Shown: piece after piece, positions 22,240 to 31,842 of the stretch
Layout of the letters: each line of letters begins with the position of its first letter
How positions within the stretch are numbered: the stretch's first letter is position 1
Source: Thamnaconus septentrionalis
Taxonomy: Eukaryota; Chordata; Actinopteri; Tetraodontiformes; Monacanthidae
DNA: 64,000 nt
Assembly: GCA_009823395.1 (NCBI GenBank)
Contig: CM020510.1
Span: forward strand, 5,062,773-5,126,772
Direction: 5' to 3'
Program-made: the position numbers and the translations under genes
The notes under the pieces: model-generated
What the model saw: only the letters and a program-made list of their open reading frames with translations
The model's database searches: none
Told to the model about the DNA's origin: nothing

Positions 22240-22869
22240 GAAGAGGAAATGCCTCCCCGTGGGCTCACAAGTGGCCCATCCTGCAGGCTGGCTGAGATTG
22301 ATGCCTGCGATCCAGCTGCGCTGATTTACTCCCCGCACCCACGGGGGAGTGTGAGATTACACTCTGCTTTGCTGGAGAGGACGACGCCGGGTGGGCAGGG
22401 AAAAAAAAAAAAAAATGGGAGTCGGGATGAGGAAGGCAGAGGGAGAATTTTTTTTTTTTTTAGAAAGGAGACGTTATGTGGCAGCTGCTCTATTAGCTCT
22501 CTGTCCTTTTGTCCCAGACCACACCCCTCATTACTTCATCTAATTGGTCCACCAGCCCTTCCAGTGATGGTCACGAATTAGTGTTTTTGTTTTTTTTGTT
22601 TTTTGGTGGGGGGGGGAATTACGAAGCCTTTTCCAAAAAAAATAAAAATAAAATGTCTTTCAGCCACAAAAACAAAACAATCACAAAACCCCACACTGGA
22701 GGCTTGTTTAAAATAGAGGTGAGCAACATAATCAGCTTCCAGAGATAAGAAAGGAAGCGTATGGGAAGAAATCACACTGCGTATTGGCATTCAATACGGC
22801 AAAAAGGAAAAAAAGAAAAAAAACACGTCTCGGCCGAGCATTCGGCCCGCTGGAGCAGAAACGATTCAT
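22240..22869. other. Non-coding stretch, weakly enhancer-like at left
   Basis: 22240-22335 is unique, with CCCATCCTGCAGGCTGGC and GATTGATGCCTGCGATCC. It then passes into A-runs (22401-22415), T-runs (22449-22461) and a GGTGGGGGGGGG tract at 22602-22617. Two CCAAT-type cores (ATTGGTCCACC at about 22543) are not enough for a promoter call. No exon. Confidence 0.35.
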
Positions 22870-23110
22870 AGTTCCTGTCTAAACATTGATTCTAACATTA
22901 TCCTCTCGAGGTCATCCGTAATCACCCAACAGGCACCACTGCCTGCCCCAAATTCACCTCGCCGGCCCCGCCCCCCGCCCCCGGCTGCCCGCCCATCACA
23001 GCCAAATTGAACGAGGTGATTGATCACGGGCGCCGCAGACCAACGATGGCGCTCGCCGCGTCCAGCGGCTGACATCATACTGCGAGTCATCGGTTTCCCA
23101 GGCAGCTCGC
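22870..23110. promoter_or_regulatory. Candidate conserved non-coding element around GC-rich core
   Basis: The left part has ACATTGATTCTAACATTATCC and GGTCATCCGTAATCACC. A C-rich core (22966-22985) follows, then AATTGAACGAGGTGATTGATC with TGATTGAT, a PBX/MEIS-like composite near 23015. The 23037-23110 part is CpG-rich. Inferred enhancer. Confidence 0.35.
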
Positions 23111-23712
23111 CGGGCGACAGGAAATCTTTTGCGGCCGCGGCCGGAATTCAAAGTGCGGATGTGCTGGAAAGGAGCAGGGGTTCCTGGAGTGGTGGCGTGC
23201 AAAGATCAAAAGTGAGGGTTTGAATTATGTTTGGAATTTAGCCATGGCTAAATGAGCCAGAACTAATTTAAAGGAAAGAATAAAAACACTCACAAGGTTC
23301 TCAATCTATCCAAATTAATGTGAGAATACTTTTTGTTTTGTTTCCACGATCAATTTTCAGTTTTTTGCACATTGAAAACAGTTGATGTTACTTTTCGTGA
23401 GAGAGGTTTTAGCACCAATGAGTTTTGACCTCCTTGAATGATGAATTGAATTTGACAATCATTTGTTTTGCTGAGCTGACATTTTAAATTAAATTTGAAT
23501 TAAATTTGAATTTAATAAAATAAATTAAATTTTTGTTCCATCTCTTGAACGAGGCAAGTGGAGACCTTTTTGCCTGTCTCATTACGGAAAAGAGTTGCTG
23601 TTTCTTACTCCGAACTTTAAAATTCAGAATAAAAGTTTGCTGAGGGTAAATATTCACCTAATGCAGCGGTGCACCTTACTCAGCACTTTGTGTTGCTTAA
23701 TACACTGTTTAT

Positions 23713-23717
<5 letters not shown>
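23111..23717. other. AT-rich non-coding stretch with no gene
   Basis: At 23484-23531 the string AAATTAAATTTGAATT is partly repeated, giving a degenerate AT-rich tandem patch. Elsewhere the sequence is unique. No gene. Confidence 0.5.
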
Positions 23718-23718
<1 letters not shown>

Positions 23719-23756
<38 letters not shown>

Positions 23757-23776
23757 ACACACACACACACACACAC
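23719..23776. repeat. Compound (CT)n-(AC)n microsatellite
   Basis: About 17 CT units to 23753, a TTT interruption, then about 10 AC units to 23776. A compound dinucleotide array of the kind common in fish. Confidence 0.95.
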
Positions 23777-24249
23777 TAACAGTTAGCCAATCACTGACAA
23801 CTTATGTTTCATTTCATTTCAGAATCAGCCGGACGGACGACTTCCTCTCCGCATAAACAACTTTCAACTTTCGCTCATTTACTTTCCGACCCTGCAGCGC
23901 CGCCACCTTGAATGTTAAAGGCAGATTCATCTTGTGCTCCTGACGCCGCAAAACAGCAAAAAAAAAAAAAAAATCTTCAAAATGAAAAGACTTTGTTGTG
24001 GACGTTTATCGACGGTTTGAATCTGGCTGTCAGCCGGCAGTCTAATCTCGCCGCCTCCAAAGAAAATGTACTTTTCCCTCCCCCGAGAGGAGGGTTTTTT
24101 TTTTTTCTTAAACTCGGCTGAGTTTTATGCGCTGGATTTATGGTTTGGTAAAAATAAGCTGACAGCACACTGTCCGCCCTGCCCGCATCACGTTCAAGTG
24201 GGAAGACACGGCTAGCCGCCGCTCAACCTTGAAGGCGGGTTTGCACACA
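23777..24249. other. Non-coding stretch with no gene
   Basis: A-run at 23959-23974 and T-run at 24095-24107, unique sequence elsewhere. Short Lys/Phe-rich frames arise from these runs. No element is recognised. Confidence 0.5.
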
Positions 24250-24404
24250 AATGCTCACTCGGTGCATTTATTCTGCATGCAAACACTTTGCAAAAAAAAA
24301 AAAAACTCCTGGACATGCCCAAATGCTTTGCATGCAAACTTTTCGCAGAAATGAAAACAAAACACGTTTCCGCACCAGCGTGAAAAAAAAAAAAAAAAAA
24401 AAAA
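24250..24404. promoter_or_regulatory. Imperfect direct repeat with octamer-like cores and A-runs
   Basis: TGCATGCAAAC occurs twice in the same orientation, at 24274-24284 and 24329-24339, 55 bp apart, each followed by a similar CTTTGCAAAA/TTTTCGCAGAA tail. The core is one base from the POU octamer ATGCAAAT. Poly-A runs lie at 24293-24305 and 24383-24404. It may be a local duplication with paired sites or a decayed tandem repeat. Confidence 0.35.
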
Positions 24405-24521
24405 GGCTGCAGCTCAGTAAACAAACAGTTTCCATGACCTTTTAGGAGGAAGGCGGTGGTTTGTCTTTGGCTCGGCGGCCATTGATTGGGCGGCAACAGA
24501 AACAAATGACTTGGTGGGATT

Positions 24522-24523
24522 TG

Positions 24524-24559
<36 letters not shown>

Positions 24560-24583
24560 CTGTTGCTGCTGCTCCTGCTGCTT
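24522..24583. repeat. (CTG)n trinucleotide repeat, imperfect
   Basis: About 20 CTG/GCT triplets with a few CTA, CCG and CTC interruptions. It yields leucine- or alanine-rich open frames in several phases, which explains the 151-codon frame at 24461-24916. I see no splice sites or domain that would make it coding. Confidence 0.9.
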
Positions 24584-24763
24584 CACGCTGTCCTTCGAAA
24601 GCAAACACTCCCTGTGTGTGTGTGTGTGTTCTCTGAGGCCTGGAACTCTGTTCAGGGTTTAGTGCCAAGGTCTGAGCGGATGAGGCGACATCGAACTGTT
24701 TGCACAAGACTTTGTTCGAGAACGCGGCATGATGGGAAACCTTTTTGGACCAACAGGCTTTGT

Positions 24764-24795
<32 letters not shown>

Positions 24796-25129
24796 GATCA
24801 GGATGATTCCAGTATTGATTCCAGTCCTCAAAGACTCCAGCGCTCACAAACTCTCCCAATATTTTTTCTGTGATAAATGCAAATTGACATGTAGGACGCA
24901 GCAACAAAACGCTTAGGAAACTTTCTTTTTTTTTTTTCTTCTTGTTCTTTGGTTTGTTTGTTTTTCCTGTACTGACATCCAGGATGGTTGGAGGTTATTT
25001 TCAAATCTCCTTCACAAGCCTGACAGAGTCAAGATATTATTCACTTGTGAGCAGTCGATGCTGTTAAAGGAAGCGGAGAGGGAGGCGAGAAAAAAAAGAA
25101 GCAAAAAAAAGAAAGAAAAAACGCAGGGC
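24584..25129. other. Non-coding stretch with two (TG)n arrays
   Basis: (TG)n arrays lie at 24612-24629 and 24761-24796. The rest is unique with T-rich DNA at 24922-24965 and A-rich DNA at 25088-25121. No gene. Confidence 0.5.
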
Positions 25130-25310
25130 CGTAATGGGCTCTGAGAAAATAGCATTTGCATGGTCTCTAAAAGACAGCAGATTGAATTTTGCCAGGCTTG
25201 CTCTGCCATGATAAACAATTTTTCCAATTTCCACGCTATATTGCACAGGGCAGCCGAAGAAACACAAGACGACACGCCGAGACGCCATGCAGCACAAAAT
25301 AGGTGTAAGT
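25130..25310. promoter_or_regulatory. Candidate conserved non-coding element with octamer
   Basis: The inverted octamer ATTTGCAT at 25154-25161 is an exact POU site on the minus strand. It is followed by GCAGATTGAATTTTGCCAGG, CCATGATAAACAATTTTTCC (with an ACAATT SOX-like core) and CCACGCTATATTGCACAGGG. Octamer plus SOX-like cores within 80 bp, in repeat-free sequence between A-rich and T-rich patches. Confidence 0.45.
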
Positions 25311-25594
25311 TCAAGATTAGAACCGAGCGAGGACCAAACGGAAAATAGAAAGATTTTTTTTTTTCCGTACTTCTCTTTTGATGCCTTTTACTGCAATTGT
25401 GCTCTGTGCTCGGAGTTAAGAGTCCAGTCAGTCGTGTGATTCATACATCACCAAAGGCTGAGAGAGTGCACCCCCCACAAATCCAACAGTTAATTGTTTT
25501 TTGCTTGATTAGTTGTTGCCCCCGAGACATTTCGAGTCAATTAACTGAGGCGTTGTTTTTTTTCTAAATTATACTTTCAAGAGAAAAAGACCAC
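25311..25594. other. Non-coding stretch with no gene
   Basis: Unique with a T-run at 25354-25364. CAGTTAATTG near 25488 and AGTCAATTAACTGAGG near 25533 are homeodomain-like cores, so the flanking element may extend into this stretch. No exon. Confidence 0.4.
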
Positions 25595-25850
25595 TAAAGC
25601 CCCCTGAAATCGATGTGGTACTTTATAATTGTTTTATTATTCAGCACGGCCAGCGTATTATCTGTAAATGATGACTAAATAAATATATTTTCCAAACGGC
25701 TGGAATGAAATCGAATCCATTTCTGAAACAATTTGCCGGACGGTCGGTTTGTCGTGTGCCGTGGGAAGTTTAATGACGACATTTGACAAAATTTGAAATT
25801 TGTATGCTGAGAACAAAATAAATAGAAAATTGTAATGTAAAAACAAACAC
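25595..25850. promoter_or_regulatory. Candidate conserved non-coding element
   Basis: Unique sequence with TATAATTGTTTTATTATTC, GCGTATTATCTGTAAATG, GATGACTAAATAAATATATT and GTTTAATGACGACATTTGAC. Two CAAATTTTG/ACAAAATTTG-like strings lie near 25786-25800. AT-rich but complex, and not derived from a microsatellite. Confidence 0.4.
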
Positions 25851-25928
25851 CTTCCACCTTTGACCCCTCAAGACGAACAGCAAGAACATTGCTGAGATTT
25901 TAAGGCTCAGAAGGTGCTATCAGCACCA

Positions 25929-25941
25929 CCAGTAGGGGGCA
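25929..25941 (+). promoter_or_regulatory. CTCF-type core (13 of 13)
   Basis: CCAGTAGGGGGCA meets all positions of CCASYAGRKGGCR. It lies about 4.4 kb from the other perfect plus-strand core at 21490, in the same orientation. Confidence 0.45.
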
Positions 25942-26319
25942 TCACCTGGACCCGTTTTTTGTGCAGACAAACTCAACTTTGAAAAAACAGTCCCACCAAT
26001 TTCTGGACATTCATTTTCATTTCCAGCACGTGCACATTAGCAATCCAAGACTTGCCCTGGTGTATTTTTTTTTTTTTTTTTTTTTCAATTTTTAAAGAGG
26101 CGTCGACCAATGGCCCCAGTGTAGCTCAGTTCTGAGACACAACAGGGCAAAAAGGGTGAGTGCAAATTAGAAACACCTTGACCCTGATCAAGTCATCTAA
26201 CACGGTGCAGTAGCTGCAGTGGCCTGCGGTGCATCTTGATGTACCTCTGCTTGTGTCAGCCTCACTTATCCAGGTGCCGCAGCTCTATTAAGGCGGCCGC
26301 ACATTTTCCTTTTTTTGTG
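25942..26319. other. Non-coding stretch with no gene
   Basis: A T-run of about 19 at 26067-26085. The rest is unique. No gene or repeat family is recognised. Confidence 0.5.
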
Positions 26320-26800
26320 TGTGTATGAATCATGCAATCCAACAAGTCCAACTATGTCACGACGCAGCTATACAAGGCTCCGGCGGCTGCCGCAATTACC
26401 CAGCATGCATTCCTGACCCATCCTATGCAGCAGAGCAGTCACGTCGTAGGATGGCGAGGACGGGGAGGCTGCGGCCGGCATCCTGCTGAGTGTTAAAGGG
26501 AGGCTCCTCACGCCGGTCCATTAGTGGCAGCAGTAAACATGTCCTTTGGTTATGCATTCTTTTATGGTGGTGCTCTTCTTCTTCGTTTTCTTTTTTTCAT
26601 TTATTTCCCGCCCTCCGCTTGGCCTCGCGTTAATGGACTTCTTGACATGTGTTTTTTTTAGGCTGCTTAGCTTCTCTTTAATCTGCTTCTGCTGCGCCCT
26701 CCAGTTTATGGGGTAAGGAGAATCAAATAAACAGATGGTAATCTGACTAAATTAGAGCCGAGGACGACGACTCCGCACCAAGCACGCGATTCCTCTGTCA
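26320..26800. other. Unique stretch, possible regulatory DNA
   Basis: Contains GTATGAATCATGCAATCC, CCGCAATTACCCAGCATGC and GCAGTAAACATGTCCTTTGG in the left half, CGTTAATGGACTTCTTGAC at 26629-26647, and CTGACTAAATTAGAGCC at about 26743-26759. Several homeodomain/POU-like cores, but interrupted by T-rich DNA at 26570-26605. No exon. Confidence 0.3.
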
Positions 26801-27180
26801 CATGTTTGAGTCCGTTTTTTCTTCTTCTCCCTGCCTGTTTATCTCTCTCTTTTTTTTTTTAGAGAGAGAGGGATAGAAGTTCACTGCTGCTTAATATTTA
26901 ATCTGGAAAAATGCTGCTGAATTTTCCTCTTTTTCTTCTTCTTTTCTTTGGGTCGCTCTGTTGTTTCTTGCACGCCATTTGCATCATACGGGCACCTGCA
27001 CGCTGTGATGTTTACAGACGCCAAAGTGTTTTGAACAGCAATGTTCATTAAAATCCCACCGTTTCTTGCTTGAAGGCAACACGGAGAGTGTGCGTTGCAT
27101 CGCCGCCGCGGCAGTCGGTGGATGTTTGCTGTTGTTTTATTTATCCATGTTTTTTTCCTTTTCTTTTCTTCTTTTTTTAG

Positions 27181-27269
27181 CATCTCGCCTTCAGAGCAAA
27201 TATCAGCGGGTCCCAGCTGAGGAGGCATTACAGGCTGTTGATTCGAGCGGCTCCTGGGACGCGGCGCTG
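27181..27269 (+). other. Weak candidate exon (89 nt)
   Basis: A strong polypyrimidine tract (about 27150-27178) ends in TTTTTTTAG, then 89 nt of balanced sequence open in one frame, then a possible donor CTG/GTAATC. The open phase reads SRLQSKYQRVPAEEALQAVD and continues; it looks compositionally plausible but I recognise no protein family. The same features could arise by chance in a region rich in T-runs. Transcript evidence would decide. Confidence 0.15.
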
Positions 27270-28429
27270 GTAATCTGCGTCTGTTCTTTAGGTGTGTTGT
27301 ACAGGTGGCCGTTCAGCGGAGGGAGGACGGGGAGTTTGGTTAATTAAGCAGAGTAAACAGCAGATAAGTGCGAGGCGTCCTGCCGGGACCGCGGAAGCAT
27401 CGGACCACAGACAGCATAGCCACCCCGACAACACAGCAGCCCACTTATTTGTTATGTAGAGTTACTTTTTCCCTCCCTCCCCTAAAACATGTTTTTTCCG
27501 ATGTATTTATTTATTATTTATTTATTTTTTGCAATAAATGCTATTAGCTTTAAATTTAATCGTGTATTTGTTTGTATTTACTCCCCTGCTGTGGGTTCAG
27601 GCGCGAGCCGAGCAGGTGAGCAGCCATCCGCAGCCGAACGCCGGCGTGTTTGCTCCACGATAATGACGGCGGTCGGGAAACGCAGATGGCACGGAGTAAT
27701 CCGCCGCCACTCCAGGGCGAGAGGGAGGGCTCGCTAATTGGGCCGGAGGTGGACAGAGAGGCGCGCGACACGGGAAAAACAAGGCGACTGACGGAGCAGC
27801 AGTGAACAAAATGTCTCTGTGGTCGACGTGACGGAGGTGAAAGAAACAGGAATGTTGCGCTTCTGAAGAATCTTTGTTGATCTGTTTATCGCACAACGGT
27901 TGACGTGGACGGAGCTTCTGGATCGGACATTTCCAGAGTTCAACTTGATGTGTCACTCCAACTCAACAACAATCCACCTTGACCCGACCAAAGAGTTGTG
28001 TTTCTGTGTGACTGCTGGCAGAAATCGCCAATGGCGGTGACTGAGAAGTGGGAAGCTTGACTTCCGGACCCCGCAAAAGGTCTCACAGAAATTGAATGAG
28101 GCAAAAGAGCAATTTAGATTTATTTTTTCAGTTTTGGCAGTTGTTCAGAGTTAAGAGTTGCTCTTGACCATTTGTTTCAAAACTGCTCGTGGAGGTAAGT
28201 GAAAGGCTTCAATTAGAAACCACATCTGAAAGCTCTCACCCACTGAAAAGACATCAGATTGCTTCGTTAACCGACTGTGAGATGTTTCGAAATCTCACTG
28301 GGCCTTGAACATTTGAACAATTTCCCATCTTTTCTCTCCCCAAACACTCCAAAACGTCAGTGGGAGGTTTGTCGGGCTGCCATGGCGCTCCGTGATGAAC
28401 TACTTCCGTGAGGAACGATTCCATTCCCT
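27270..28429. other. Non-coding stretch with no gene
   Basis: A TTTATTTATTTATT patch at about 27504-27531 is followed by unique sequence; 27597-27780 is CpG-rich. A 119-codon minus-strand frame (27597-27956) has no domain. The part 27960-28380 is unremarkable. Confidence 0.4.
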
Positions 28430-28770
28430 CCAAAATAAATCTCTACCGGCGTGATGCCCAGGCGGCGGCCGCCAGCACTCTGTTCCTCTCGTTTAAATGG
28501 GCAGCTCCCATGCGGCGGCGCGCTGATATGATCACCACTACCGACAGAAATGTAGCGCTGATGCTTTTGTGCGCTGGTTTTTTAAACTTCCGTATCGAAA
28601 ACATGATCTGGTGGTGGGAATTGGCTCAGCGCCGCGCCGCCGTGATGGCTCGATTTGTCGTATCTGTAACAAGACGGCGGCCAGTTTGGGGGAATTTCCA
28701 CGAGTGTTTGAGAGAAGCTGATTTTATCCGCCCACGGATTCATGTGGGGTTCAGCCTCACACCATGATGA
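28430..28770. promoter_or_regulatory. Candidate conserved block or weak ORF
   Basis: Unique, CpG-containing sequence with CGTTTAAATGGGCAGC, CGCGCTGATATGATCACC and GATGGCTCGATTTGTCG. The plus strand is open for 119 codons (28408-28767) and the product is Arg/Ala-rich with no recognisable domain. The block reads more like non-coding conserved DNA than an exon, since it lacks flanking splice signals I can support. Confidence 0.3.
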
Positions 28771-29029
28771 TAATAATAAACAACTACAAACTGGCTGTGG
28801 GTGAGATTTTTTTTTTTTTGGATTAATCTCAACGTCCATCGATTGGATATTTTTCCGCGGTCCACAGGTCGCTCATGTATCGAGTGCCGTGTTATTTTCA
28901 TTGCCATTATTGTAAAACCGATGAACAAATTTGTTTTAGAAGAAACGCGAAAACTTTTTTTTCACAATCCTGCCTTTGAAAATGGAGGCAGAATCCATCA
29001 AATTCGCATTAACCCAACCGTTTTCACCT
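28771..29029. other. Unique non-coding stretch with no gene
   Basis: T-run at 28808-28819, otherwise unique with CATCGATTGGATATTTTTCC near 28838 and GTTATTTTCATTGCC near 28889. It may belong to the neighbouring candidate regulatory block. Confidence 0.35.
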
Positions 29030-29190
29030 CGAGGCTGATATTTCATCCAATTATCATTGAGACAATCGCATTGGTTGCGTCAGCCAGGCGAGCAACCGCT
29101 GGTCACCTTCCACCTTTCGGCGTCTCCATCGTCAAACAATGGCAATGGATTTCTTTGTGACGTATATATATATATACATATATGTATATA
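29030..29190. promoter_or_regulatory. Candidate conserved element ending in (TA)n
   Basis: CATCCAATTATCATTGAGAC is followed by CAATCGCATTGGTTGCGTC, with a CCAAT-type core on each strand. A short imperfect (TA)n array occupies 29162-29190. Confidence 0.3.
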
Positions 29191-29293
29191 CAGCTCGCGC
29201 CAGATGATAGTCACCATCTTATCAGGTGGCCCGCGGTGCAGCTGACCCCTCCACCCTCTCCGCCCGTCCTTATCAAGACCGCGATGAATGTGC

Positions 29294-30070
29294 TCAGCCG
29301 GCTGTGAAATGAAAATCATCGACGGCTCCTCTCCCTTCCTCCTTCCCCTCCTCCTCCTCCTCCTCCTCCTCAGCCTCCCCCTGAATCGTGGGCATATTGA
29401 AAGCCATAAAATATGACAACTGTGCCACATCATCCGGGTTAAACTTCCCCCTCCATAATTGCATTATACCGGTCATACGTCTTTTCGCCCGGCCGCTTCT
29501 TCTTCTCTTTTCTCCCCCGCGACGCCACACGTATAGACAGTGATGCATTAGCTCATACCACGGGCGGTAACTAGCGGGCCGTGGTCTCAACTGAGGTGAC
29601 AAAGTGACCCAAATTAACCGGCATGTAGGTGGAGAAAGGTGTGTGTGTGTGTGTCCATGCGGGGGTGTTGGAGATTTGAATGGCTCCTTCTCGGCAGCAA
29701 CTCCCATCCTGAGTTGCTGCAGCTGAGCAGCCACGGCCTCCTGCACCTCCCTGTGTGACAGGAAGAACTTTGGAAAGTTTTGAGAGTGAGGAAATGTGAG
29801 CCAGATGGTTTCCATCAAAGGGGTTGGAACAGAAACAGCGAGCTGGTGTGCTGCTGCAACGTGTGACATAACAGAGCTGTGCATAAAATAAGCAGTTGGA
29901 CAAGTTGAGAACGTGCACATGACGCCTGCAGGAATTACATTCAACCAGGCAAGTTGATCTTGTCTATTAGAGTTTCGCTTCCTGTGGCTGTGTTTCCTGC
30001 ATAAACCTGCACAGACCGGTTGCCTTGACAGAGGGAGGGTACAGCGATGAGGCCACAGACAAAGTTTCAA
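29294..30070 (-). CDS. Unrecognised 258-codon open frame (weak candidate)
   Basis: This is the longest ATG-to-stop frame in the window. Its translation matches no family I know. Part of the length is repeat-driven: THTHTH from a (GT)n at 29639-29654 and a run of eight Glu from (TCC)n at 29349-29372. Two stretches look less random: one reading REVQEAVAAQLQQLRMGVAA, preceded on the minus strand by a CACACAG acceptor-like string, and one reading KFNPDDVAQLSYFMAFNMP. In a vertebrate genome a single-exon gene without recognisable homology is unlikely, and the 3' part overlaps a block that looks like non-coding conserved DNA. A chance frame or a lineage-specific gene are the alternatives. Confidence 0.12.
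   Translation of the reverse strand: MKLCLWPHRCTLPLSRQPVCAGLCRKHSHRKRNSNRQDQLAWLNVIPAGVMCTFSTCPTAYFMHSSVMSHVAAAHQLAVSVPTPLMETIWLTFPHSQNFPKFFLSHREVQEAVAAQLQQLRMGVAAEKEPFKSPTPPHGHTHTHLSPPTCRLIWVTLSPQLRPRPASYRPWYELMHHCLYVWRRGGEKRRRSGRAKRRMTGIMQLWRGKFNPDDVAQLSYFMAFNMPTIQGEAEEEEEEEEGKEEGRGAVDDFHFTAG
29337..29373. repeat. (TCC)n trinucleotide repeat
   Basis: About 8 perfect TCC units after imperfect CTTCC/CTCC sequence. Polypyrimidine on the plus strand. Confidence 0.9.
29374..29625. promoter_or_regulatory. Candidate conserved non-coding element
   Basis: Unique block with GGGCATATTGAAAGCC, CCATAAAATATGACAACTG (CATAAA HOX/CDX-like core), CTCCATAATTGCATTATACC and ACAGTGATGCATTAGCTC. The central TAATTGCATTATA contains overlapping homeodomain and POU-like half-sites. 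It overlaps the 258-codon minus-strand frame, so conservation pattern (codon-phased or not) would separate the two readings. Confidence 0.4.
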
Positions 30071-30459
30071 AAATATTGCCTGGAATAAAACACTGTAATT
30101 AACAGAACCGCAAATGAATAAGAAGTCCTTGTTTGCAAGCAGAAGAGTAGAAGAAGGTTCTCATACTTCTACAACTACTGCCTAAATAATTTCCAATTAA
30201 TTACTCAAAATAATGAATTCAATGTGTTTTTGTTAGTTCCCAATCACATTTTAATTACCGTGAGCCGCTGTGTTTTTTTTTATAAATGTAATAAGCTGTT
30301 AAAACTGAATATTTTGTTAGATTTTTGAAAACAAGCGACTTTTCTTCTTTCTTTATTTGTACTTAATTCCTGTTCCCTCGCCATCTGTCTGGTGCTGAAT
30401 CACTGCGACGACTCTGGCTGACAACAGACGCCGTCGCTGACGACTTGCAGACCGCGTAC

Positions 30460-30460
<1 letters not shown>
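30071..30460. other. AT-rich non-coding stretch with no gene
   Basis: Contains TTCCAATTAATTACTC near 30191 and CATTTTAATTACCGTGAGCC at about 30247, suggestive of homeodomain sites but scattered. A T-run lies at 30273-30281. No exon. Confidence 0.4.

Positions 30461-30500
<40 letters not shown>
30461..30500. repeat. (CT)n microsatellite
   Basis: About 20 TC units, continuing into CT-rich sequence to 30525. The Arg-Glu open frame on the opposite strand is an artefact. Confidence 0.95.
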
Positions 30501-30504
<4 letters not shown>

Positions 30505-30699
30505 CACTCCCCCTCTCTCTCCCCCCGCCCGGACGAGGAAGGTGGCGGGCGTCCAGCCTAATGCGCTGCGGGGTCGGGGGGGTGAGTGCGACTCGGCCCA
30601 GGTTCGGGCCAGTCGCTGAGATTTGACGGGATTACCCTGCTGGGCCAAACATTTTGGGGAGGGGGCGGGGCCAGGATGAGTGCAGTGGCTCCTGTAAAA
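30501..30699. other. GC-rich non-coding stretch
   Basis: CpG-rich with G-runs at 30574-30581 and 30656-30669. Possible CpG-island fragment, but no promoter core or exon is identified. Confidence 0.35.
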
Positions 30700-30835
30700 C
30701 ACGCAGCTGCAGTTTCATATAGATTAGACATACATGACCACTGTCGGCGGTGCCAGAGCATTTATGGACATGTCCAAAGAGGATTAGGAAGTGAATCCCT
30801 TTGCTCAGTTTCTGCCGACGGATTTCTCGGGGAAA
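30700..30835. promoter_or_regulatory. Candidate conserved non-coding element
   Basis: TTTCATATAGATTAGACATAC, then CATGACCACTGTCGGCGG, GAGCATTTATGGACATGTCC and GAGGATTAGGAAGTGAATCC. The last has GGATTA (OTX/PITX-type) and AGGAAGTG (ETS-type) cores. Repeat-free, ending at a T-run (30839-30857). Confidence 0.4.
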
Positions 30836-31636
30836 TTACTTTTTTTTTTTTTTTTTTCATTCATTCCGCACCGCCCGCACAGCCCACCCGCTCGCCGCAC
30901 TGTTGTGTTGTGTGGATGTGTTACTTGTCAACGGGCTTATGAATGGATTAGGCCTCACCAGTGATCATGGTGGGGTGTTTGGTTCTGTATATACAAGTTG
31001 TTTTTTTTTAACTTTGTAATCTTTGTAATTTGCTTTTTGAAAACACTTTAAAGGAAATGTTTTATACAATCGTTGCACTCACTGGGTAGAAGAGTGAGGC
31101 TCATTTTACCCCTGTCAACAGTCCAGGTTGGCGGTGGAAGATCAGCGCTGCACAGAATGAGTGGAGAGATCGGTTATTGGCATGATAAAAGTTGATAAAC
31201 AGCCAATTTGCTGTCACTTGTTTTATTTATTTATTTATTTTTGAAGGTAGTCACTAGTACATGTTATTTTTCTCAGCAGCTTCCTGAGAAAAACTGTGAA
31301 AAATAACCAAGCGAACCGAAAGACATGACTGGTACTCAAGTTCACGATCTGAGAGCCAGAGGACATGAAACCATCCGTCAGTCCGTCGTGGTCTCACTTT
31401 GCTGAACTCCAGGTAAAACCGGAGGTGATGAACTTTAAATTTTTCAGCAAAACTTTAACATTAGAATGGAAGAAAATTAAACATTTTATGTTTAGATTTT
31501 TTGTTTTCTTTGGTTTTTACATTTCAAAAGATTATAAGCTGCACTGTCCTTTTCGGCCAACTTCACCGCCACAAAACACAACAAACAATAGTTTTGAAGA
31601 CAGAGCCCGAGGCGTCCTGGAGTGACGGTGAAGTTT
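30836..31636. other. Non-coding stretch with T-runs
   Basis: T-run of 18 at 30840-30857 and a (TTTA)n patch at 31221-31240. No gene. The sequence leads into a teleost repeat fragment. Confidence 0.5.
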
Positions 31637-31842
31637 CCGGTTCATCGCAGGGCCACAGAGAGACAAACAACCGTCCACACTCACAATTACAACATAACAA
31701 CAGTGTGATGCTCTGCATCAGCTTGATGTGCATGTCTCTGGACTGTCAGTCCCTGTGTCAGCCGTGCTGACGCAGGGAGAACTCCACACAGAAAATTCTT
31801 AGCTGGGGATCAAACCTGCAACCTTGTTCTTGCAGTGACCGG
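31637..31842 (+). mobile_element. Degenerate teleost interspersed repeat, middle and 3' part
   Basis: Successive blocks resemble the teleost repeat also seen at 21886 and 46990: CGGTTCATCGCAGGGCCACA, GAGACAAACAACCGTCCACA, CTCACAATTAC, GTGCATGTCTCTGGACTG, GGGAGAACTCCACACAGAAA and GATCAAACCTGCAACCTTG. The order matches the family as I know it. The middle has diverged around 31690-31715. There is no coding capacity. Confidence 0.75.

Noticed and set aside
24461..24916. 151-codon Leu-rich frame
   Set aside because: Created by the (CTG)n and (TG)n repeats.
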